From the NCBI RefSeq assembly GCF_014466955.1, contig NZ_AP023396.1, forward strand, positions 682,001 to 746,000: a stretch of 64,000 nucleotides of DNA, read 5' to 3'. Source of the DNA: Nocardia wallacei (lineage in GTDB: Bacteria; Actinomycetota; Actinomycetes; Mycobacteriales; Mycobacteriaceae). A program made the translations under genes and the position numbers. This document shows positions 48,101-56,862 of the stretch, piece by piece (within the stretch, counting starts at the first letter, position 1; each line of letters opens with the position of its first letter). Under the pieces are notes generated by a model, which saw only the letters and a list, made by a program, of their open reading frames with translations, did not search any database and had not been told where the DNA came from.

Positions 48101-49410
48101 AGCGCGGTTCCGGGGGTCTCCCACAGCGTGAGGCGGCCGGAACCGATCTGCCGCAGCGGGATTCCGGAACCGGCCTGCCGCAGCGTGAGTCCACCGGCGG
48201 TCTGCCGCAACGGGATTCGGGCCTGGGCCTGCCGTCCCGGGAGTCGAGCGGTGGCCTGCCGAAGCGTGACGCGGGCAGCGGCCTGCCGTCGCGCGAGCCC
48301 GGCGGTGGCCTGCCGCAGCGGGAGTCTGCTGCGAACGGTTTGCCGCAGCGGGAGTCGGGTCTCGGCTTGCCGTCGCGGGAGTCCAGTGGTGGTCTGCCCC
48401 AGCGCGAGCCCGGCAGTGGCCTGCCGCAGCGGGAGTCTGCCGCGAACGGCTTGCCGCAGCGTGAGTCGGGTCTCGGCTTGCCGTCGCGGGAGTCGAATGG
48501 TGGTTTGCCGCAGCGGGAGTCGGGTCTCGGCTTGCCGTCCCGGGAGTCCGGTGGAGGTCTGCCGCAGCGCGAGCCGGGAAGTGGCTTGCCGCAGCGGGAT
48601 TCGGGCTTGGGTCTGCCCTCGCGGGAGTCGAGCGGTGGTCTGCCGAAGCGGGACGCCGGTACCGGGCTGCCGCAGCGGGAGTCGACCGGTGGTCTGCCGC
48701 AACGGGATGCGGGTCGTGGCTTGCCGCAGCGGGAGTCGGGCCTCGGCCTGCCGACGCGGGAATCGAGTGGCTTGCCGCAGCGCGAGTCCGGCGGCAGTCT
48801 GACCCAGGATTCGGGCGGCGGTCTGCCGCAGCGGGCGGCGGGCTCGACGGGGCTGCCGCAGCGGCAGCCGGGCGCCGGTCTGCCACCGCGTCCCGCGCCG
48901 ACACCGGGCCTGAGCCTGCCCCAGCAGGAGCGCTCCGCGTCCGAGAGCGACGAGTCGGCCGGCGGCGAGGGCCGCGAGCGCGGCCGGCACAGTTTCAAGT
49001 CCAACCCGCAGAAGACCGCGTCGTTCTTCCAGACCCGGCTGCAACCTGCGGACGACTCCGGTGCGTCGATGGGCACGCCGATCTTCGCCGAGATGATGTC
49101 GGCGTGGCTCGCGGATCCCAACGCGGACCGGTCCCAGGTGGCCGCTTCCTTCGAATCACCAGGTGACGAAGGTTGGCAGGCTGCCCGGCGGGCCGTGGAG
49201 GCCCAACCCGAGAAGCGGACGGCGGCCGGATTGCCTCAGCGCGATCCCGGCAACCGCCTGGTTCCCGGTGGCGTCATCGGAAAGGCCGATAGCACGCCGA
49301 AGCGTGATGCAGAGTCCATCAGGTCAAGTCTGAGTCGTCACCAGCAGGGCGTCCGGGATGGCCGCGCAATGAGAGCAATGAACCTAACCGGAGATAAAGG
49401 AGACCGATGA
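45169..49410 (+). CDS. conservon sensor kinase (CvnA type) with LPQR-repeat tail
   Basis: A 1,413-residue protein. Residues 1 to about 630 form the usual CvnA/nitrate-sensor-like kinase: two membrane segments (about 24-42 and 306-328), an extracytoplasmic helical sensor, a HAMP part, [13 protein letters not shown] (dimer/His region) and the ATP part with [16 protein letters not shown] and [10 protein letters not shown]. From about residue 700 to 1,250 comes a low-complexity tail with about 45 copies of LP(Q/S/K/T)R separated by Gly, Ser, Glu and Asp. A conserved end follows ([21 protein letters not shown]). M. tuberculosis Rv3365c is about 876 residues, so most of the tail is extra. Start: GTG 45169 or ATG 45175. 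Overlaps the next gene by 4 bp. Confidence 0.88.
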   Translation: MEMRDAARSGRKRWALSNWDLRWKVTAVLAVPLLVAVVLGASRIAAQFSDSSELDAALKHVQTIPAVTGLSAAAATVAGEQMVQLGPNQSLVQEADLTQLDNAIIAAEKAAPRLDGVPGGRAAIEGMINGAKAVRAQGTAPAKTIDDALNQEESIRQNSVRTAEAITSTISDPRVEAAKLRLVDSLNTRAVLISETAGMAEAIRGNAKDGLRDSQIAANTERQMLGILAHRFPDGDPVIADLTQLVNNRIALVNGPQAASGQIPLQDLRQSVLDSLAGYQKVVSQSSADIDAQVKSLADNARTGAVRYAVIVIATIMAALVLAVLIARSMIVPLRKLRLAALRVAEHDLGHEVSRLRDGASPEDVPLEPMPVHTEEEVGQLARAVDDIHGQALRLAADQAAMRTQVNDMFETLARRSKSLVDHQLSLIEAMEYDEKDPRLLENLFRLDHLAARMRRNGDNLLILAGTPKQRRGKTAPVEIADVLRAAISEVEDYERVKLGATPRGAITEPAASDLAHLFAELLDNALRASPPETDVKFTFAQAHDQGLLIEVADRGIGMPPAEMAEINRRLESTAEVGPDTARHMGLFVVSRLAERHGLTVRLRPTFDTARDPGVTVTVHVPKAIIVTPGGAGVQIPSQQSGPQQQAVQPQRPSPASMQMRAVTRTPSGNMMVTVDPTASGPIGADGERNGTERPGGERPAAANGAAPANGALPQRQPGTAVPGGLPKREPGANGPTVRHGVAGAERRPGDAPQPGGLPQREPGAHGPQAPAAQPAANLPQRGGPAPAAPQAGLAANMLKRAPGAGGPQPARPAGLTGLPQRPGGLPQREGGLPQREPGAGGIPPREPGGSLPQRGSELPQRGGSLPQRNAGGTGLPQRSPTPPPGEDAPERPAAKLPQREAGPSGLPQREPGAGGIPPRDPKAGGLPQRESAANGLPQREGGRNGLPSRRPGGGLPQREPGAGGIPPRESGPAGLPQRGSGGLPQREAAGTDLPQRDSGTGLPQRESTGGLPQRDSGLGLPSRESSGGLPKRDAGSGLPSREPGGGLPQRESAANGLPQRESGLGLPSRESSGGLPQREPGSGLPQRESAANGLPQRESGLGLPSRESNGGLPQRESGLGLPSRESGGGLPQREPGSGLPQRDSGLGLPSRESSGGLPKRDAGTGLPQRESTGGLPQRDAGRGLPQRESGLGLPTRESSGLPQRESGGSLTQDSGGGLPQRAAGSTGLPQRQPGAGLPPRPAPTPGLSLPQQERSASESDESAGGEGRERGRHSFKSNPQKTASFFQTRLQPADDSGASMGTPIFAEMMSAWLADPNADRSQVAASFESPGDEGWQAARRAVEAQPEKRTAAGLPQRDPGNRLVPGGVIGKADSTPKRDAESIRSSLSRHQQGVRDGRAMRAMNLTGDKGDR
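47306..48920 (+). repeat. LPQR-motif repeat region in the conservon kinase
   Basis: DNA units of 24-30 bp, each coding LP(Q/S/K/T)R(E/D) plus 3-6 linker residues, occur about 45 times. Longer super-repeats are visible around 48295-48620, where a block coding [19 protein letters not shown] and LGLPSRES recurs. The frame is kept throughout. Confidence 0.9.
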
Positions 49411-49820
49411 ACCCCGATCTAGGTGGTACGAACCGTCAGCTGGATTGGCTGGTTTCGAACTTCGCCAACGAGGTTCCGGGCGTCGCTCATGCCGTGCTGG
49501 TGTCGGCTGACGGTCTGTTGATGGCCGCGAGCGCGCAGCTGCCCGTGGACCGTGCGGAACAGCTGTCGGCGGTGACCGCGGGGCTAGCGAGCCTCTCGGT
49601 CGGTGTATCGAATCTGTTCGAAGGCGGCACCGTGCTGCAGTCGGTAGTCGAAATGGAACACGGCTACCTGCTACTGATGGCGGTCGGCGACGGCTCCTAT
49701 CTCGCGGTGCTGACCAACACGTCCTGCGACATCGGGCAAGTCGGCTACGAGATGGCGCTGCTTGTCGAGCGAGTCGGCCAGACAGTTCAGGCCACACCTC
49801 GCGTCACGATGGGTTCCTGA
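49407..49820 (+). CDS. roadblock/LC7 domain protein (CvnB type)
   Basis: A 137-residue single-domain protein of the roadblock/LC7 family, a regulator of small GTPases. Motifs: [29 protein letters not shown] and the strand [20 protein letters not shown]. Its ATG overlaps the kinase stop (ATGA), showing tight coupling. In conservons it links the kinase to the GTPase at the membrane. Confidence 0.95.
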   Translation: MNPDLGGTNRQLDWLVSNFANEVPGVAHAVLVSADGLLMAASAQLPVDRAEQLSAVTAGLASLSVGVSNLFEGGTVLQSVVEMEHGYLLLMAVGDGSYLAVLTNTSCDIGQVGYEMALLVERVGQTVQATPRVTMGS

Positions 49821-49827
49821 TGGTGGG

Positions 49828-50202
49828 ATGGACATAGACAACCAGCGCATGGGGAGCGCCGAGCCGAGCCTCGTTCGTCCATACTCGTTGACCGCCGGCC
49901 GTACGCGGCCGACGGTCGAGTTGGCGTTGGAGGCACTCGTCGCATCGCATCCGGTCGCCCTGGAGCGGCAGTTCGAGCTCACCAACATCGAGACGTCAAT
50001 CGTGGAGTTGTGCAGAGAATCGCCGTCTGTCGCAGAATTGGCCGCCCGTCTGGGTATTCCGATCGGGGTGGCTCGAGTTCTCGTCGCCGACCTCATCGAG
50101 GCCGGTCATGTGCGGGTGTCGGCGACTTTGAAAGACGATTCGAGCGACGATGAACGTCGCGAGCTGATCGAAAGGGTTCTCAGTGGACTCCGGCGTATTT
50201 GA
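49828..50202 (+). CDS. DUF742 protein (CvnC type)
   Basis: A 124-residue protein with SLVRPYSLTAGRTRP near the start and a winged-helix-like region (SVAELAARLGIPIGVARVLV). Both are typical of DUF742, third gene of conservons, probably a DNA-binding or adaptor part. It starts 7 bp after the roadblock gene and overlaps the GTPase gene by 20 bp. Confidence 0.92.
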   Translation: MDIDNQRMGSAEPSLVRPYSLTAGRTRPTVELALEALVASHPVALERQFELTNIETSIVELCRESPSVAELAARLGIPIGVARVLVADLIEAGHVRVSATLKDDSSDDERRELIERVLSGLRRI

Positions 50203-50785
50203 TTCGACGGCCCAGGTCGATACGCGCACCAGTAAGCCCACCTCGGCGAAGATCGTGGTCGCCGGTGGATTCGGTGTGGGTAAGACGACCCTGGTCGGTG
50301 CGGTATCGGAGATCGTTCCGCTGCGCACCGAGGCATTGGTGACCAATGCCAGCGTCGGTGTCGACAGCCTGGCCGCCGTGCCGACGAAGGCCACCACCAC
50401 GGTGGCCATGGACTTCGGCAGGATCAGCCTTGCCGACGACCTGGTGCTGTACCTGTTCGGCACCCCCGGCCAGTACCGCTTCTGGTTCATGTGGGACGAC
50501 CTGATCCGCGGCGCCATCGGCGCCGTGGTGCTGGTCGACACCCGCAGGCTGGAGGACAGTTTCGCCGCGGTCGACTACTTCGAGGCGCGCAGTCTGCCAT
50601 TCCTGGTGGCCATCAACGAGTTCGACGATGCCCCCAAGTACCCGCTCGAGGACATCCGCCAGGCGCTGGCGGTGCCCGCGGACGTGCCGATCATGTCGAT
50701 CGACGCCCGCAGGCGCGAGCCGGTGAAGCAGGCGCTGGTCTCGGTGACCGAGTACGCGCTGCGCAAGGTCGTCCAGGGCTACTGA
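50183..50785 (+). CDS. Ras-like small GTPase (CvnD type)
   Basis: A 200-residue GTPase. Walker A is VAGGFGVGKTTLVG (about residues 27-40), the switch region carries TTTVAMDFG, G3 is LFGTPGQYRFWFMW, and the base-recognition site reads INEFD instead of the common NKxD, as in this family. The start is GTG 50183, inside the DUF742 gene. It completes the four-gene conservon; such GTPases control development and wall processes through the kinase and roadblock partner. Confidence 0.95.
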   Translation: MDSGVFDSTAQVDTRTSKPTSAKIVVAGGFGVGKTTLVGAVSEIVPLRTEALVTNASVGVDSLAAVPTKATTTVAMDFGRISLADDLVLYLFGTPGQYRFWFMWDDLIRGAIGAVVLVDTRRLEDSFAAVDYFEARSLPFLVAINEFDDAPKYPLEDIRQALAVPADVPIMSIDARRREPVKQALVSVTEYALRKVVQGY

Positions 50786-51127
50786 ATCATGGTCCGCCGC
50801 AGCGAGTTCCGGCGCTGTGGCGGGTCGTGACGCTGCCCGCGCGCGCCCGGCGATGATGCCTAGGGTGACACGCGGGTGTCAGGCGTGCCGGTGATGCGGT
50901 GCTGTCGCGCGGTGCCACGGCACGGTCGATGAGTGTCGGATGTGCCGGACATCCGGTGGCGTCGGACCTGCCCGGTGGCAGCGCGAGATCGGCATGCACG
51001 TTGCCGGGTGCTGCGCGGAGCGCGTTATCGGTCATGCCATTCGGTTATGGCTACAGGTATTGGACGGGCCGCGCCGCTGCGGGCGAGGGTTGGGGTGTTC
51101 CCCGATGCTCGGCCGAAAGGTACTTCG
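50786..51127. other. 342-bp gap, nothing recognised
   Basis: Between the conservon end and the DoxX-like gene. No clear hairpin directly after the GTPase, no RNA gene and no supported small protein. The promoter of the next gene should be in its second half. Confidence 0.45.
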
Positions 51128-51478
51128 ATGTTCGCCGTCTACGCCACCGTCGTGGTGGTCGCCGCCCTCGCCAACGTCGCCGCGGCGTGGGTCGACTTCC
51201 GCCGCAATCAGTGGGTGCTCGACAACATGACCAGCTACGGCGTGCCGCACTCCTGGATCGTTCCGCTCGGCCTCGCCAAGGCCGTGGGCGCGGCCGGTCT
51301 GCTGGTGGGCTTGGCCGTGCCGCTGGTCGGCGTGGTCGCGGCCGCCTACCTGGTGTGCTATTTCGTCGGCGCCGTCGCCACCGTCCTGCGAGCGCGCTGC
51401 TACTCCGACGTGATCTACCCGAGCGGCTTCCTGCTGTTCGCGGCGGCCGCCCTCGGCCTCGGCGTCACCGTCGTCTGA
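51128..51478 (+). CDS. DoxX-like small membrane protein
   Basis: A 116-residue protein with four hydrophobic segments and the loop SYGVPHSWIVPLGLAKAVGAAGLL, as in DoxX-like/DUF4267-type proteins. ATG 51128 has GAAAGG about 12 bases upstream. Family members are linked to redox or quinone-related membrane functions; no specific role can be given. Confidence 0.75.
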   Translation: MFAVYATVVVVAALANVAAAWVDFRRNQWVLDNMTSYGVPHSWIVPLGLAKAVGAAGLLVGLAVPLVGVVAAAYLVCYFVGAVATVLRARCYSDVIYPSGFLLFAAAALGLGVTVV

Positions 51479-51567
51479 CCGTTGCGCCGGTGGCGAAATT
51501 CCGGCGGCGGGCGCTCGGCCCGCCGGTAGGGTGAGTCGAAACCGTTTGCGGCAGAAGGAGAAGCGCG

Positions 51568-52212
51568 GTGCGCCACGGTAACGGGCTGGAGATTCCGGAG
51601 GACCTCGGCGAGCTGTGCTCGCCGCGGCGGATGGCAGTGATCGTCTACGACATGCAGGTCGGCGTGCTGGCGCAGCTCGATGACGGCGCGGAGATCGTGA
51701 CCCGGGTGGAGCGGGTCGTGCGGGCCGCCCGCCGCGGCGGCTACCCGGTGATCTTCCTGCGGCACATGTTCCTGCCCAAGCGGCTCAGCGGTCTGTTCGC
51801 GTTGCGGATGGCGATGTCGTGGCAGGGCGTGGACTCGGTCGAGGAGGTCACCCCGATCCTGCAGCGCGACACCCCCGGCTTCCAGCTGGTACCCGAGTTG
51901 CAACCGGGCCCGGACGAGGTGGTGTTCGACAAGACCTCGATGTCGGCCTTCGAGGGCACGCCGCTGGCCGCGACGCTGCGCGACCTGGGCATCGTGTCGT
52001 ACGCGATCACCGGGGTGGCGCTGGAGATCGGCATCGCGCCCACGGTCGCCCATTCCACCGACCTCGGATTCGTTCCGGTGGTGGTCCGCGATGCCTGCGG
52101 TGGACGCGACCAGGAGGCGATCGCGCGGGCCTACGACGACTTCGCCTTCCAGGGCAACGCCGTGGTCACGGACATCGATACGCTCGTCCCGCTGCTGGAG
52201 CAGGGCGAGTGA
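51568..52212 (+). CDS. isochorismatase-fold protein lacking the catalytic cysteine
   Basis: A 214-residue cysteine-hydrolase-like protein. The Asp of the triad is in VIVYDMQ and the Lys in VFDKTSMSAF, but the segment that normally carries the nucleophilic Cys (GVxTxxCV) reads TGVALEIGIAPT, with Gly in its place. Hence hydrolase activity of the usual type is unlikely, unless another residue substitutes. GTG 51568 follows an AGAAGGAGAAG site. It converges on ligD with a 6-bp gap. A binding or regulatory role is inference. Confidence 0.85.
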   Translation: MRHGNGLEIPEDLGELCSPRRMAVIVYDMQVGVLAQLDDGAEIVTRVERVVRAARRGGYPVIFLRHMFLPKRLSGLFALRMAMSWQGVDSVEEVTPILQRDTPGFQLVPELQPGPDEVVFDKTSMSAFEGTPLAATLRDLGIVSYAITGVALEIGIAPTVAHSTDLGFVPVVVRDACGGRDQEAIARAYDDFAFQGNAVVTDIDTLVPLLEQGE

Positions 52213-52218
52213 TACTCG

Positions 52219-54477
52219 TCAGTCGGTGGCGGGAATCCACGCCGGGTGCCACATGCGCCCCGCCTCGGTCCAGTTCATGTAGCGGACGGTGCCGGTGAGG
52301 TTCGGGGTGGCCCAGACCGCGTCCTTGCGTTCCTCGGGGGTGAGGTCGTTGTCGAACGGGCTGGTCTTGCGTTGCAGACGGCGCAATTGTGTTGCCAGCT
52401 CGGACATCTCCTGCTCGCTGAAGCCGGTGCCGACGCGGCCCACGTAAAACAGTCTGCCCTCGTGGTGGACGCCGACCAGCAGCGAGGCGAACTGCCGCGC
52501 CTCGCTGCGCCGCCAGCCGCCGATCACCACCTGCTGGGTGCGCCAGTTGCGGGACTTGACCCAGGACTGCCCGCGCTTGCCCGGCAGGTACACCGAATCC
52601 TTGCGCTTGGCGATCACGCCCTCCAGCCCGTGCTCCTGGCTGTAGCGCAGCGCCGCCGCGCCGGGGCCGTCCAGTTGCGGGGGCACCACCAGCGACGGGG
52701 CGCGACCGGCCAGCGCCTCCAGGACCCGCCGCCGGTCGGAGTAGCGCTTGCGCAGCAGCGAGGTGCCGTCCAGGTACAGCACGTCGAAGGCCACGAACAC
52801 CGCGCGGGCGGCATCCGCTTGCAGCAGGCCGAGATTCGCGACGCCGTGATCGTCGAAGACCACCGCCTCGCCGTCCAGTACGGCGCGATGACCGTCGAGT
52901 TCGCGGCCCAGGGCGGCCAGGCGCGGATAGCGGCCGGTGACCGTATTGCCCGCGCGGCTGCGCAGGGTGACCTTGCCGTCCTCGATCTCGGCGATCAGCC
53001 GGAAGCCGTCCCATTTCGTCTCGAACGACCACTCGTCGGTGTCGAGGACGGAGACGTCGCCGGTGGTGGCCAGCATCGGGGTCAGGCCGTGCGGGAACTG
53101 CGTGGGCGGTTTCGGTTTGCCATTCGGAAGTGGTTGCTGCGCAGGAGCTTCCGACTTCATCAGGTGCATGAGCCACTGGTTGCCGTTGGTCTGGATGAAG
53201 GCGTAGCGACCGTCGAGGCGGGAGCCGTGCAGGTGCACGATCACCTCGTCCTCGCGCCACTTCTCGGTCTCGTAGGTGCCCGTGTCCCAGATCGTCATCT
53301 CGCCGCCGCCGTACTCGCCTTTCGGGATGGTGCCGTGGAAATCGAGGTACTCCAGCGGGTGATCCTCGGTGTGTACGGCCAGGCGGTTCTCCTTCGGCGT
53401 GGTGGGCGGGCCCTTCGGCACCGCCCACGACACCAGCACGCCGCCGCGCTCCAGCCGCACATCCCAGTGCAGGCGGCGGGCGTGATGCTCCTGAATCACG
53501 AACCGGTTGTCCGCGCCCGAGCCGGGCGGCCCGGCGGGTACGGGCTCGGGTGTGCGGGCCGGGTCGCGCATGGATCGGTAGGTGGAGAGCGGGTCGGTGG
53601 CCTGCTCCGCCAGCGGGGGATCCAGGCCGGACAGCACATCGCCGTTGTCCCGCCAGCGAGCCAGGACCTCGTCGAAGGTCAAGTGCCGCAGGCGTTTACG
53701 GTCCTCGATCTCCGCCCAGGTGCGCGGTGCGGCGACCGTCGGATGGGTGCGGCCGCGCAGCGAATACGGGGCGATGGTGGTCTTGGACGGATTGTTCTGG
53801 CTCCAGTCCAGGAAGATCTTGCCCGGCCGCGCGGCCTTGGCCATGGTGGCCGTGACCAGCTCGGGATGGAGTTTCTCCAGGCCCGTGGCGAGTTGCTTGG
53901 CCACCGTCGACGCGCCGCTCGGGGTGAGTTCCCGGTCCAGCGGGACGTAGATGTGGATGCCCTTGCTGCCGCTGGTGACCGGGTAGGCGTCCAGCCCGGC
54001 GTCGCGTACCGTCTCGCGGATCCACAGCGCGACGCGGGCGCATTCGTCGAGCCCGACGCCGGGGCCCGGATCGAGATCGAACACCAGGCGGGTGGCCGGA
54101 CCGCGCTCGCCCCGCACGAAACGCCATTGCGGCACATGGATTTCCAGCGCGGCCTGCTGTCCGAGCCACGCCAGCCCGGCCACCGAGTCCAGCACCGGGT
54201 AGGTGACGTGGCGATCGGAATGCTCGACCGTCTGCCGCTGGAGCCAGCCGGGTGCGTGCGAGGCCAGATTCTTCTCGAAGAACGAGGGCTCGGCGACCCC
54301 GTTGGGCCAGCGTTTGCGGGTGACCGGCCGCCCGGCGATGTGCGGCAGCAACGCGGGGGCGATGGCGGTGTAGTAGTCGATGACCTCGCCCTTGGTGGTG
54401 CCGGTGGCGGGGTACAGCACCTTGTCGAGGTTGGACAGCTCAACCTCGATACTCCCGAACCGGCGGCGGGACACCAT
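52219..54477 (-). CDS. ligD: multifunctional non-homologous end-joining DNA ligase LigD
   Basis: A 752-residue enzyme in the mycobacterial order. The polymerase/primase domain (about residues 1-290; LVFDLDPGPGVG with metal Asp, SGSKGIHIYVPL) comes first. The 3'-phosphoesterase domain (about 325-460; IQEHHARRLHWDVRLE, FHGTIPKGEYGGG) follows, then the ATP-dependent ligase domain (about 470-752) with the adenylated Lys in ETKWDGFR and the downstream GEAVVFD. It repairs double-strand breaks with Ku. No ku gene lies in this window. Its length is normal (Rv0938 is about 760). Confidence 0.96.
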   Translation of the reverse strand: MVSRRRFGSIEVELSNLDKVLYPATGTTKGEVIDYYTAIAPALLPHIAGRPVTRKRWPNGVAEPSFFEKNLASHAPGWLQRQTVEHSDRHVTYPVLDSVAGLAWLGQQAALEIHVPQWRFVRGERGPATRLVFDLDPGPGVGLDECARVALWIRETVRDAGLDAYPVTSGSKGIHIYVPLDRELTPSGASTVAKQLATGLEKLHPELVTATMAKAARPGKIFLDWSQNNPSKTTIAPYSLRGRTHPTVAAPRTWAEIEDRKRLRHLTFDEVLARWRDNGDVLSGLDPPLAEQATDPLSTYRSMRDPARTPEPVPAGPPGSGADNRFVIQEHHARRLHWDVRLERGGVLVSWAVPKGPPTTPKENRLAVHTEDHPLEYLDFHGTIPKGEYGGGEMTIWDTGTYETEKWREDEVIVHLHGSRLDGRYAFIQTNGNQWLMHLMKSEAPAQQPLPNGKPKPPTQFPHGLTPMLATTGDVSVLDTDEWSFETKWDGFRLIAEIEDGKVTLRSRAGNTVTGRYPRLAALGRELDGHRAVLDGEAVVFDDHGVANLGLLQADAARAVFVAFDVLYLDGTSLLRKRYSDRRRVLEALAGRAPSLVVPPQLDGPGAAALRYSQEHGLEGVIAKRKDSVYLPGKRGQSWVKSRNWRTQQVVIGGWRRSEARQFASLLVGVHHEGRLFYVGRVGTGFSEQEMSELATQLRRLQRKTSPFDNDLTPEERKDAVWATPNLTGTVRYMNWTEAGRMWHPAWIPATD

Positions 54478-54529
54478 ATTCGAATTCTAGTGGCCGCCAC
54501 CGACAAGCAGCGGCCGTGCGCACCGTGAA

Positions 54530-54568
54530 GGGCCGTCGCCGTCTCGTATTCGAGACGGCGAGCGGCCC
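54530..54568 (-). terminator. hairpin terminator of the antitoxin-like gene
   Basis: GGGCCG and CGCCGTCTCG (54530-54546) pair with CGAGACGGCG and CGGCCC (54551-54568) around a TATT loop; a one/two-base bulge splits the stem. It is 14 bp after the minus-strand gene and 53 bp before ligD. Confidence 0.7.
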
Positions 54569-54581
54569 GTCACGGCGACGA

Positions 54582-54854
54582 TCAGGGGGTGGGGCGGCCC
54601 GGGTCGGCCGGGGGTTCGGGCGCCGGGGGCGGCGGTGTCGCCGGACCCTGACCCGGTTTCGCCTGCCCCTGCTCGGGGATGGCGTTCTTCACTGCCTCGG
54701 TGCCCTTGCCGATCTTGTCGGTGTACTTGCCGCCGGTCTTCTCGTCGATGAAGCTCCCGGCCTTGTCCACCACACCGTGGATCTTCTCGGCATTCTCGGA
54801 GGCCGCGTCCCTGCCCTTGCCGACCAATCCCTTGAGTGTGTCCAACAGACTCAT
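54582..54854 (-). CDS. MT0933-type antitoxin-like small protein
   Basis: A 90-residue protein. The first 60 residues are an amphipathic helix pair with SLLDTLKGLVGKGRDAA and DKAGSFIDEKTGGKYTDKI, the signature of the MT0933/Rv0909 antitoxin family. The last 30 are Pro/Gly-rich. In mycobacteria a polyketide-cyclase-like toxin gene (Rv0910) follows; none does here. It may be an orphan antitoxin or a protein with another role. Confidence 0.85.
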   Translation of the reverse strand: MSLLDTLKGLVGKGRDAASENAEKIHGVVDKAGSFIDEKTGGKYTDKIGKGTEAVKNAIPEQGQAKPGQGPATPPPPAPEPPADPGRPTP

Positions 54855-54889
54855 AGGTCCTGCTCCTTACTCATCGGTCTTCGGCTGGA

Positions 54890-56050
54890 TCACTTGCGCA
54901 CATCTTCCCACCACGAGACCTGCGGTGATACCGCATTCGCCGCGATCCGCTGGCCGGGCAGCGGCACCGCGATCGGGGTGCCGGCGGCCCGGGCGGCCGC
55001 GACCACCCGCTGGACCGGCTCCGACCAGCCGTGGAAGGCCAGGTTGAACGTCGCCCAGTGAATCGGGATCAGCAGTCCGCGGCCCGCGTCGCCGACACAG
55101 ACGTCGGCGTGGGCGCGCACCGCCTCCTCCGGGTTCATGTGGACATCCGGCCAGTGCACGTCGTACGCGCCGATCGGCAGCAGGGTCATATCGAACGGGC
55201 CCAGAGTCGCGCCGATCTCCGCGAACGCCTTGGTGTACCCGGTGTCGCCGCCGAAGTAAACCCGGCGCGCCGGGCCCGCGATCACCCACGAGGCCCACAG
55301 CGTGGTGTTGCGGACCAGCCCGCGGCCGGAGAAGTGCCGGGCCTCGGTGCAGGTGAGCACCAGGTCGCCGTCGCGCGCGCGGCCCAGTTCGGACAGGGAA
55401 ACCGAAGCGCCCCAATCCAATTCGATGATCCGCTGCTCGGGTACCCGCCACTTGCGCAGGTGCGCGCCGATGCCGATCGGCACGATGAACGGGGCGTCCT
55501 GACCGGCGGCCAGGGCGCGCACGGTGTCGCGGTCGAGGTGGTCGTAGTGGTCGTGCGAGATGACGATCGCGTCCAGCGGCGGCAGCTGGTCGAGTGGGAC
55601 GGGCGTGGGGTGCAGACGGGCCGGGCCGATGGTGGGCGACGGCGAAACCCGTTCGCTCCACACCGGATCGGTGAGGACCCGGTACCCGTCGATCTCGATC
55701 AGCGCCGAGGCGTGCCCGTACCAGGTGACCGCGAGATCGGCCGCCTGCTCCGGGACCTCCGGGGTGGCGAGCGGGATGACGCCGGGGGGACGGCCGACGC
55801 CGGTGCGGGTCAGCGCGGAGAACAGCAGCGACAGCGACGAACCCGGCGCGAACTGATTGCTCGGCTCGGTGTTGTGGAACTGGCGGTTGCGGTAACTCGC
55901 CGAGCGCGACGCGGTCAGCGCGATGGCCGCCGCGGAGGCACCCATCGACTCCGGCAGGCCGCGCGCGGCCCGCAACGCCCAGGTCAATCCGACCGCGCCG
56001 GCGATACCGACGGCCGCGCGGCGTACGGCGGAACCCGATGCCGAATTCAT
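54890..56050 (-). CDS. metallo-beta-lactamase fold hydrolase, NAPE-PLD-like (Rv0906-type)
   Basis: A 386-residue enzyme with an N-terminal membrane anchor or signal (about residues 9-30). The metal site is SHDHYDHLD (about residues 165-173), with additional His in EARHFSGRG and PIHWATF and an Asp in GGDTGYTKAF. It resembles N-acyl-phosphatidylethanolamine phospholipase D and Rv0906. Its ATG shares one base with the echA6 stop (TGATG), so the two are coupled. Substrate unknown, perhaps a lipid phosphodiester. Confidence 0.9.
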   Translation of the reverse strand: MNSASGSAVRRAAVGIAGAVGLTWALRAARGLPESMGASAAAIALTASRSASYRNRQFHNTEPSNQFAPGSSLSLLFSALTRTGVGRPPGVIPLATPEVPEQAADLAVTWYGHASALIEIDGYRVLTDPVWSERVSPSPTIGPARLHPTPVPLDQLPPLDAIVISHDHYDHLDRDTVRALAAGQDAPFIVPIGIGAHLRKWRVPEQRIIELDWGASVSLSELGRARDGDLVLTCTEARHFSGRGLVRNTTLWASWVIAGPARRVYFGGDTGYTKAFAEIGATLGPFDMTLLPIGAYDVHWPDVHMNPEEAVRAHADVCVGDAGRGLLIPIHWATFNLAFHGWSEPVQRVVAAARAAGTPIAVPLPGQRIAANAVSPQVSWWEDVRK

Positions 56051-56775
56051 CAGCGCCCCGCGAACTTCGCCGAGCGCTTCTGCTCGCGGGCCAGCTTGGC
56101 CTCCTTGGCGTCGTCGCTGCGCCAGGCGGCCTCCAGTGCGGCCCGCTGCTCCGGACTGTCCTCGCCGCGGGTGCCGTCGTCGTTGAACACCAGCTTGAGA
56201 TGACGTAACGACAGCGGCGCCAGTTCGGCGATCGACTTCGCCCACGCCTGCGCGTCGGCGAGCGTGCCGATGCGGTTGGCGAAACCGAAAGCGTAAGCGT
56301 CACTTGCGGTTACGGGCTCGGCGCCCAGCAGGACCGTGCGCGCCGGGCCGCCGCCGATCAGCGCCACCAGGCGGCGGATCGTCCAGCGGTCCACGGAGAT
56401 GCCGAGTTTCGCGGCCGGGATGGCGATGTAGGACTCGGGGCTCATCACCCGCAGGTCCGAGGCCAGCGACAGCTGGACGCCGGCGCCGAGCGCGCCGCCG
56501 TTGATCGCCGAGATCACCGGCACCGGAATCGTCTCGAGCGTGCGCAGCATCTCCATCAGGGCGTCGAGGAACTCCTGGGAGTACACGCCGGACAGGTCCG
56601 CCCCCGCGCTGAAGATCGGGCCCTGGCCGGTCAGCACGATGACGCGGGCGTCCGCCGCAGCGGTCGTGACGGCTTCCCGCAGCAGCCCGACCAACTCCAG
56701 GTTGAGGGCGTTGCGGCGCTCCGGGCGCTGCAGTTCGATGGTGACCACGTCACCATCGCGGCTGACTCCGAGCAA
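56050..56775 (-). CDS. echA6: EchA6-like crotonase-family protein without catalytic glutamates
   Basis: A 241-residue crotonase fold. The acyl-CoA-binding oxyanion parts are present (FSAGADLSG and AINGGALGAG). The two Glu of active enoyl-CoA hydratases are missing: the first position reads GAGVQL (Gln) and the second PAAKLG (Ala). Mycobacterial EchA6, which it resembles to the end (ANRIGTLADAQAWA), likewise is described as a non-catalytic acyl-CoA carrier for mycolic-acid synthesis. TTG 56775 start. Confidence 0.92.
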   Translation of the reverse strand: MLGVSRDGDVVTIELQRPERRNALNLELVGLLREAVTTAAADARVIVLTGQGPIFSAGADLSGVYSQEFLDALMEMLRTLETIPVPVISAINGGALGAGVQLSLASDLRVMSPESYIAIPAAKLGISVDRWTIRRLVALIGGGPARTVLLGAEPVTASDAYAFGFANRIGTLADAQAWAKSIAELAPLSLRHLKLVFNDDGTRGEDSPEQRAALEAAWRSDDAKEAKLAREQKRSAKFAGR

Positions 56776-56862
56776 TCTGACCTCCCCGTCCGTGCGGTTT
56801 CGAATACTTTCACTCTATGCGGCGAAAGGTTGCTCGAGCACTCTCGACGCACCCCGCGTACC

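Noticed and set aside
45052-49044. A 1,330-residue open frame antisense to the conservon kinase
   Set aside because: It is an artefact of high GC content and of the repeat region; its product is Arg/Gly/Leu-rich without any domain, while the plus strand codes a clear kinase.
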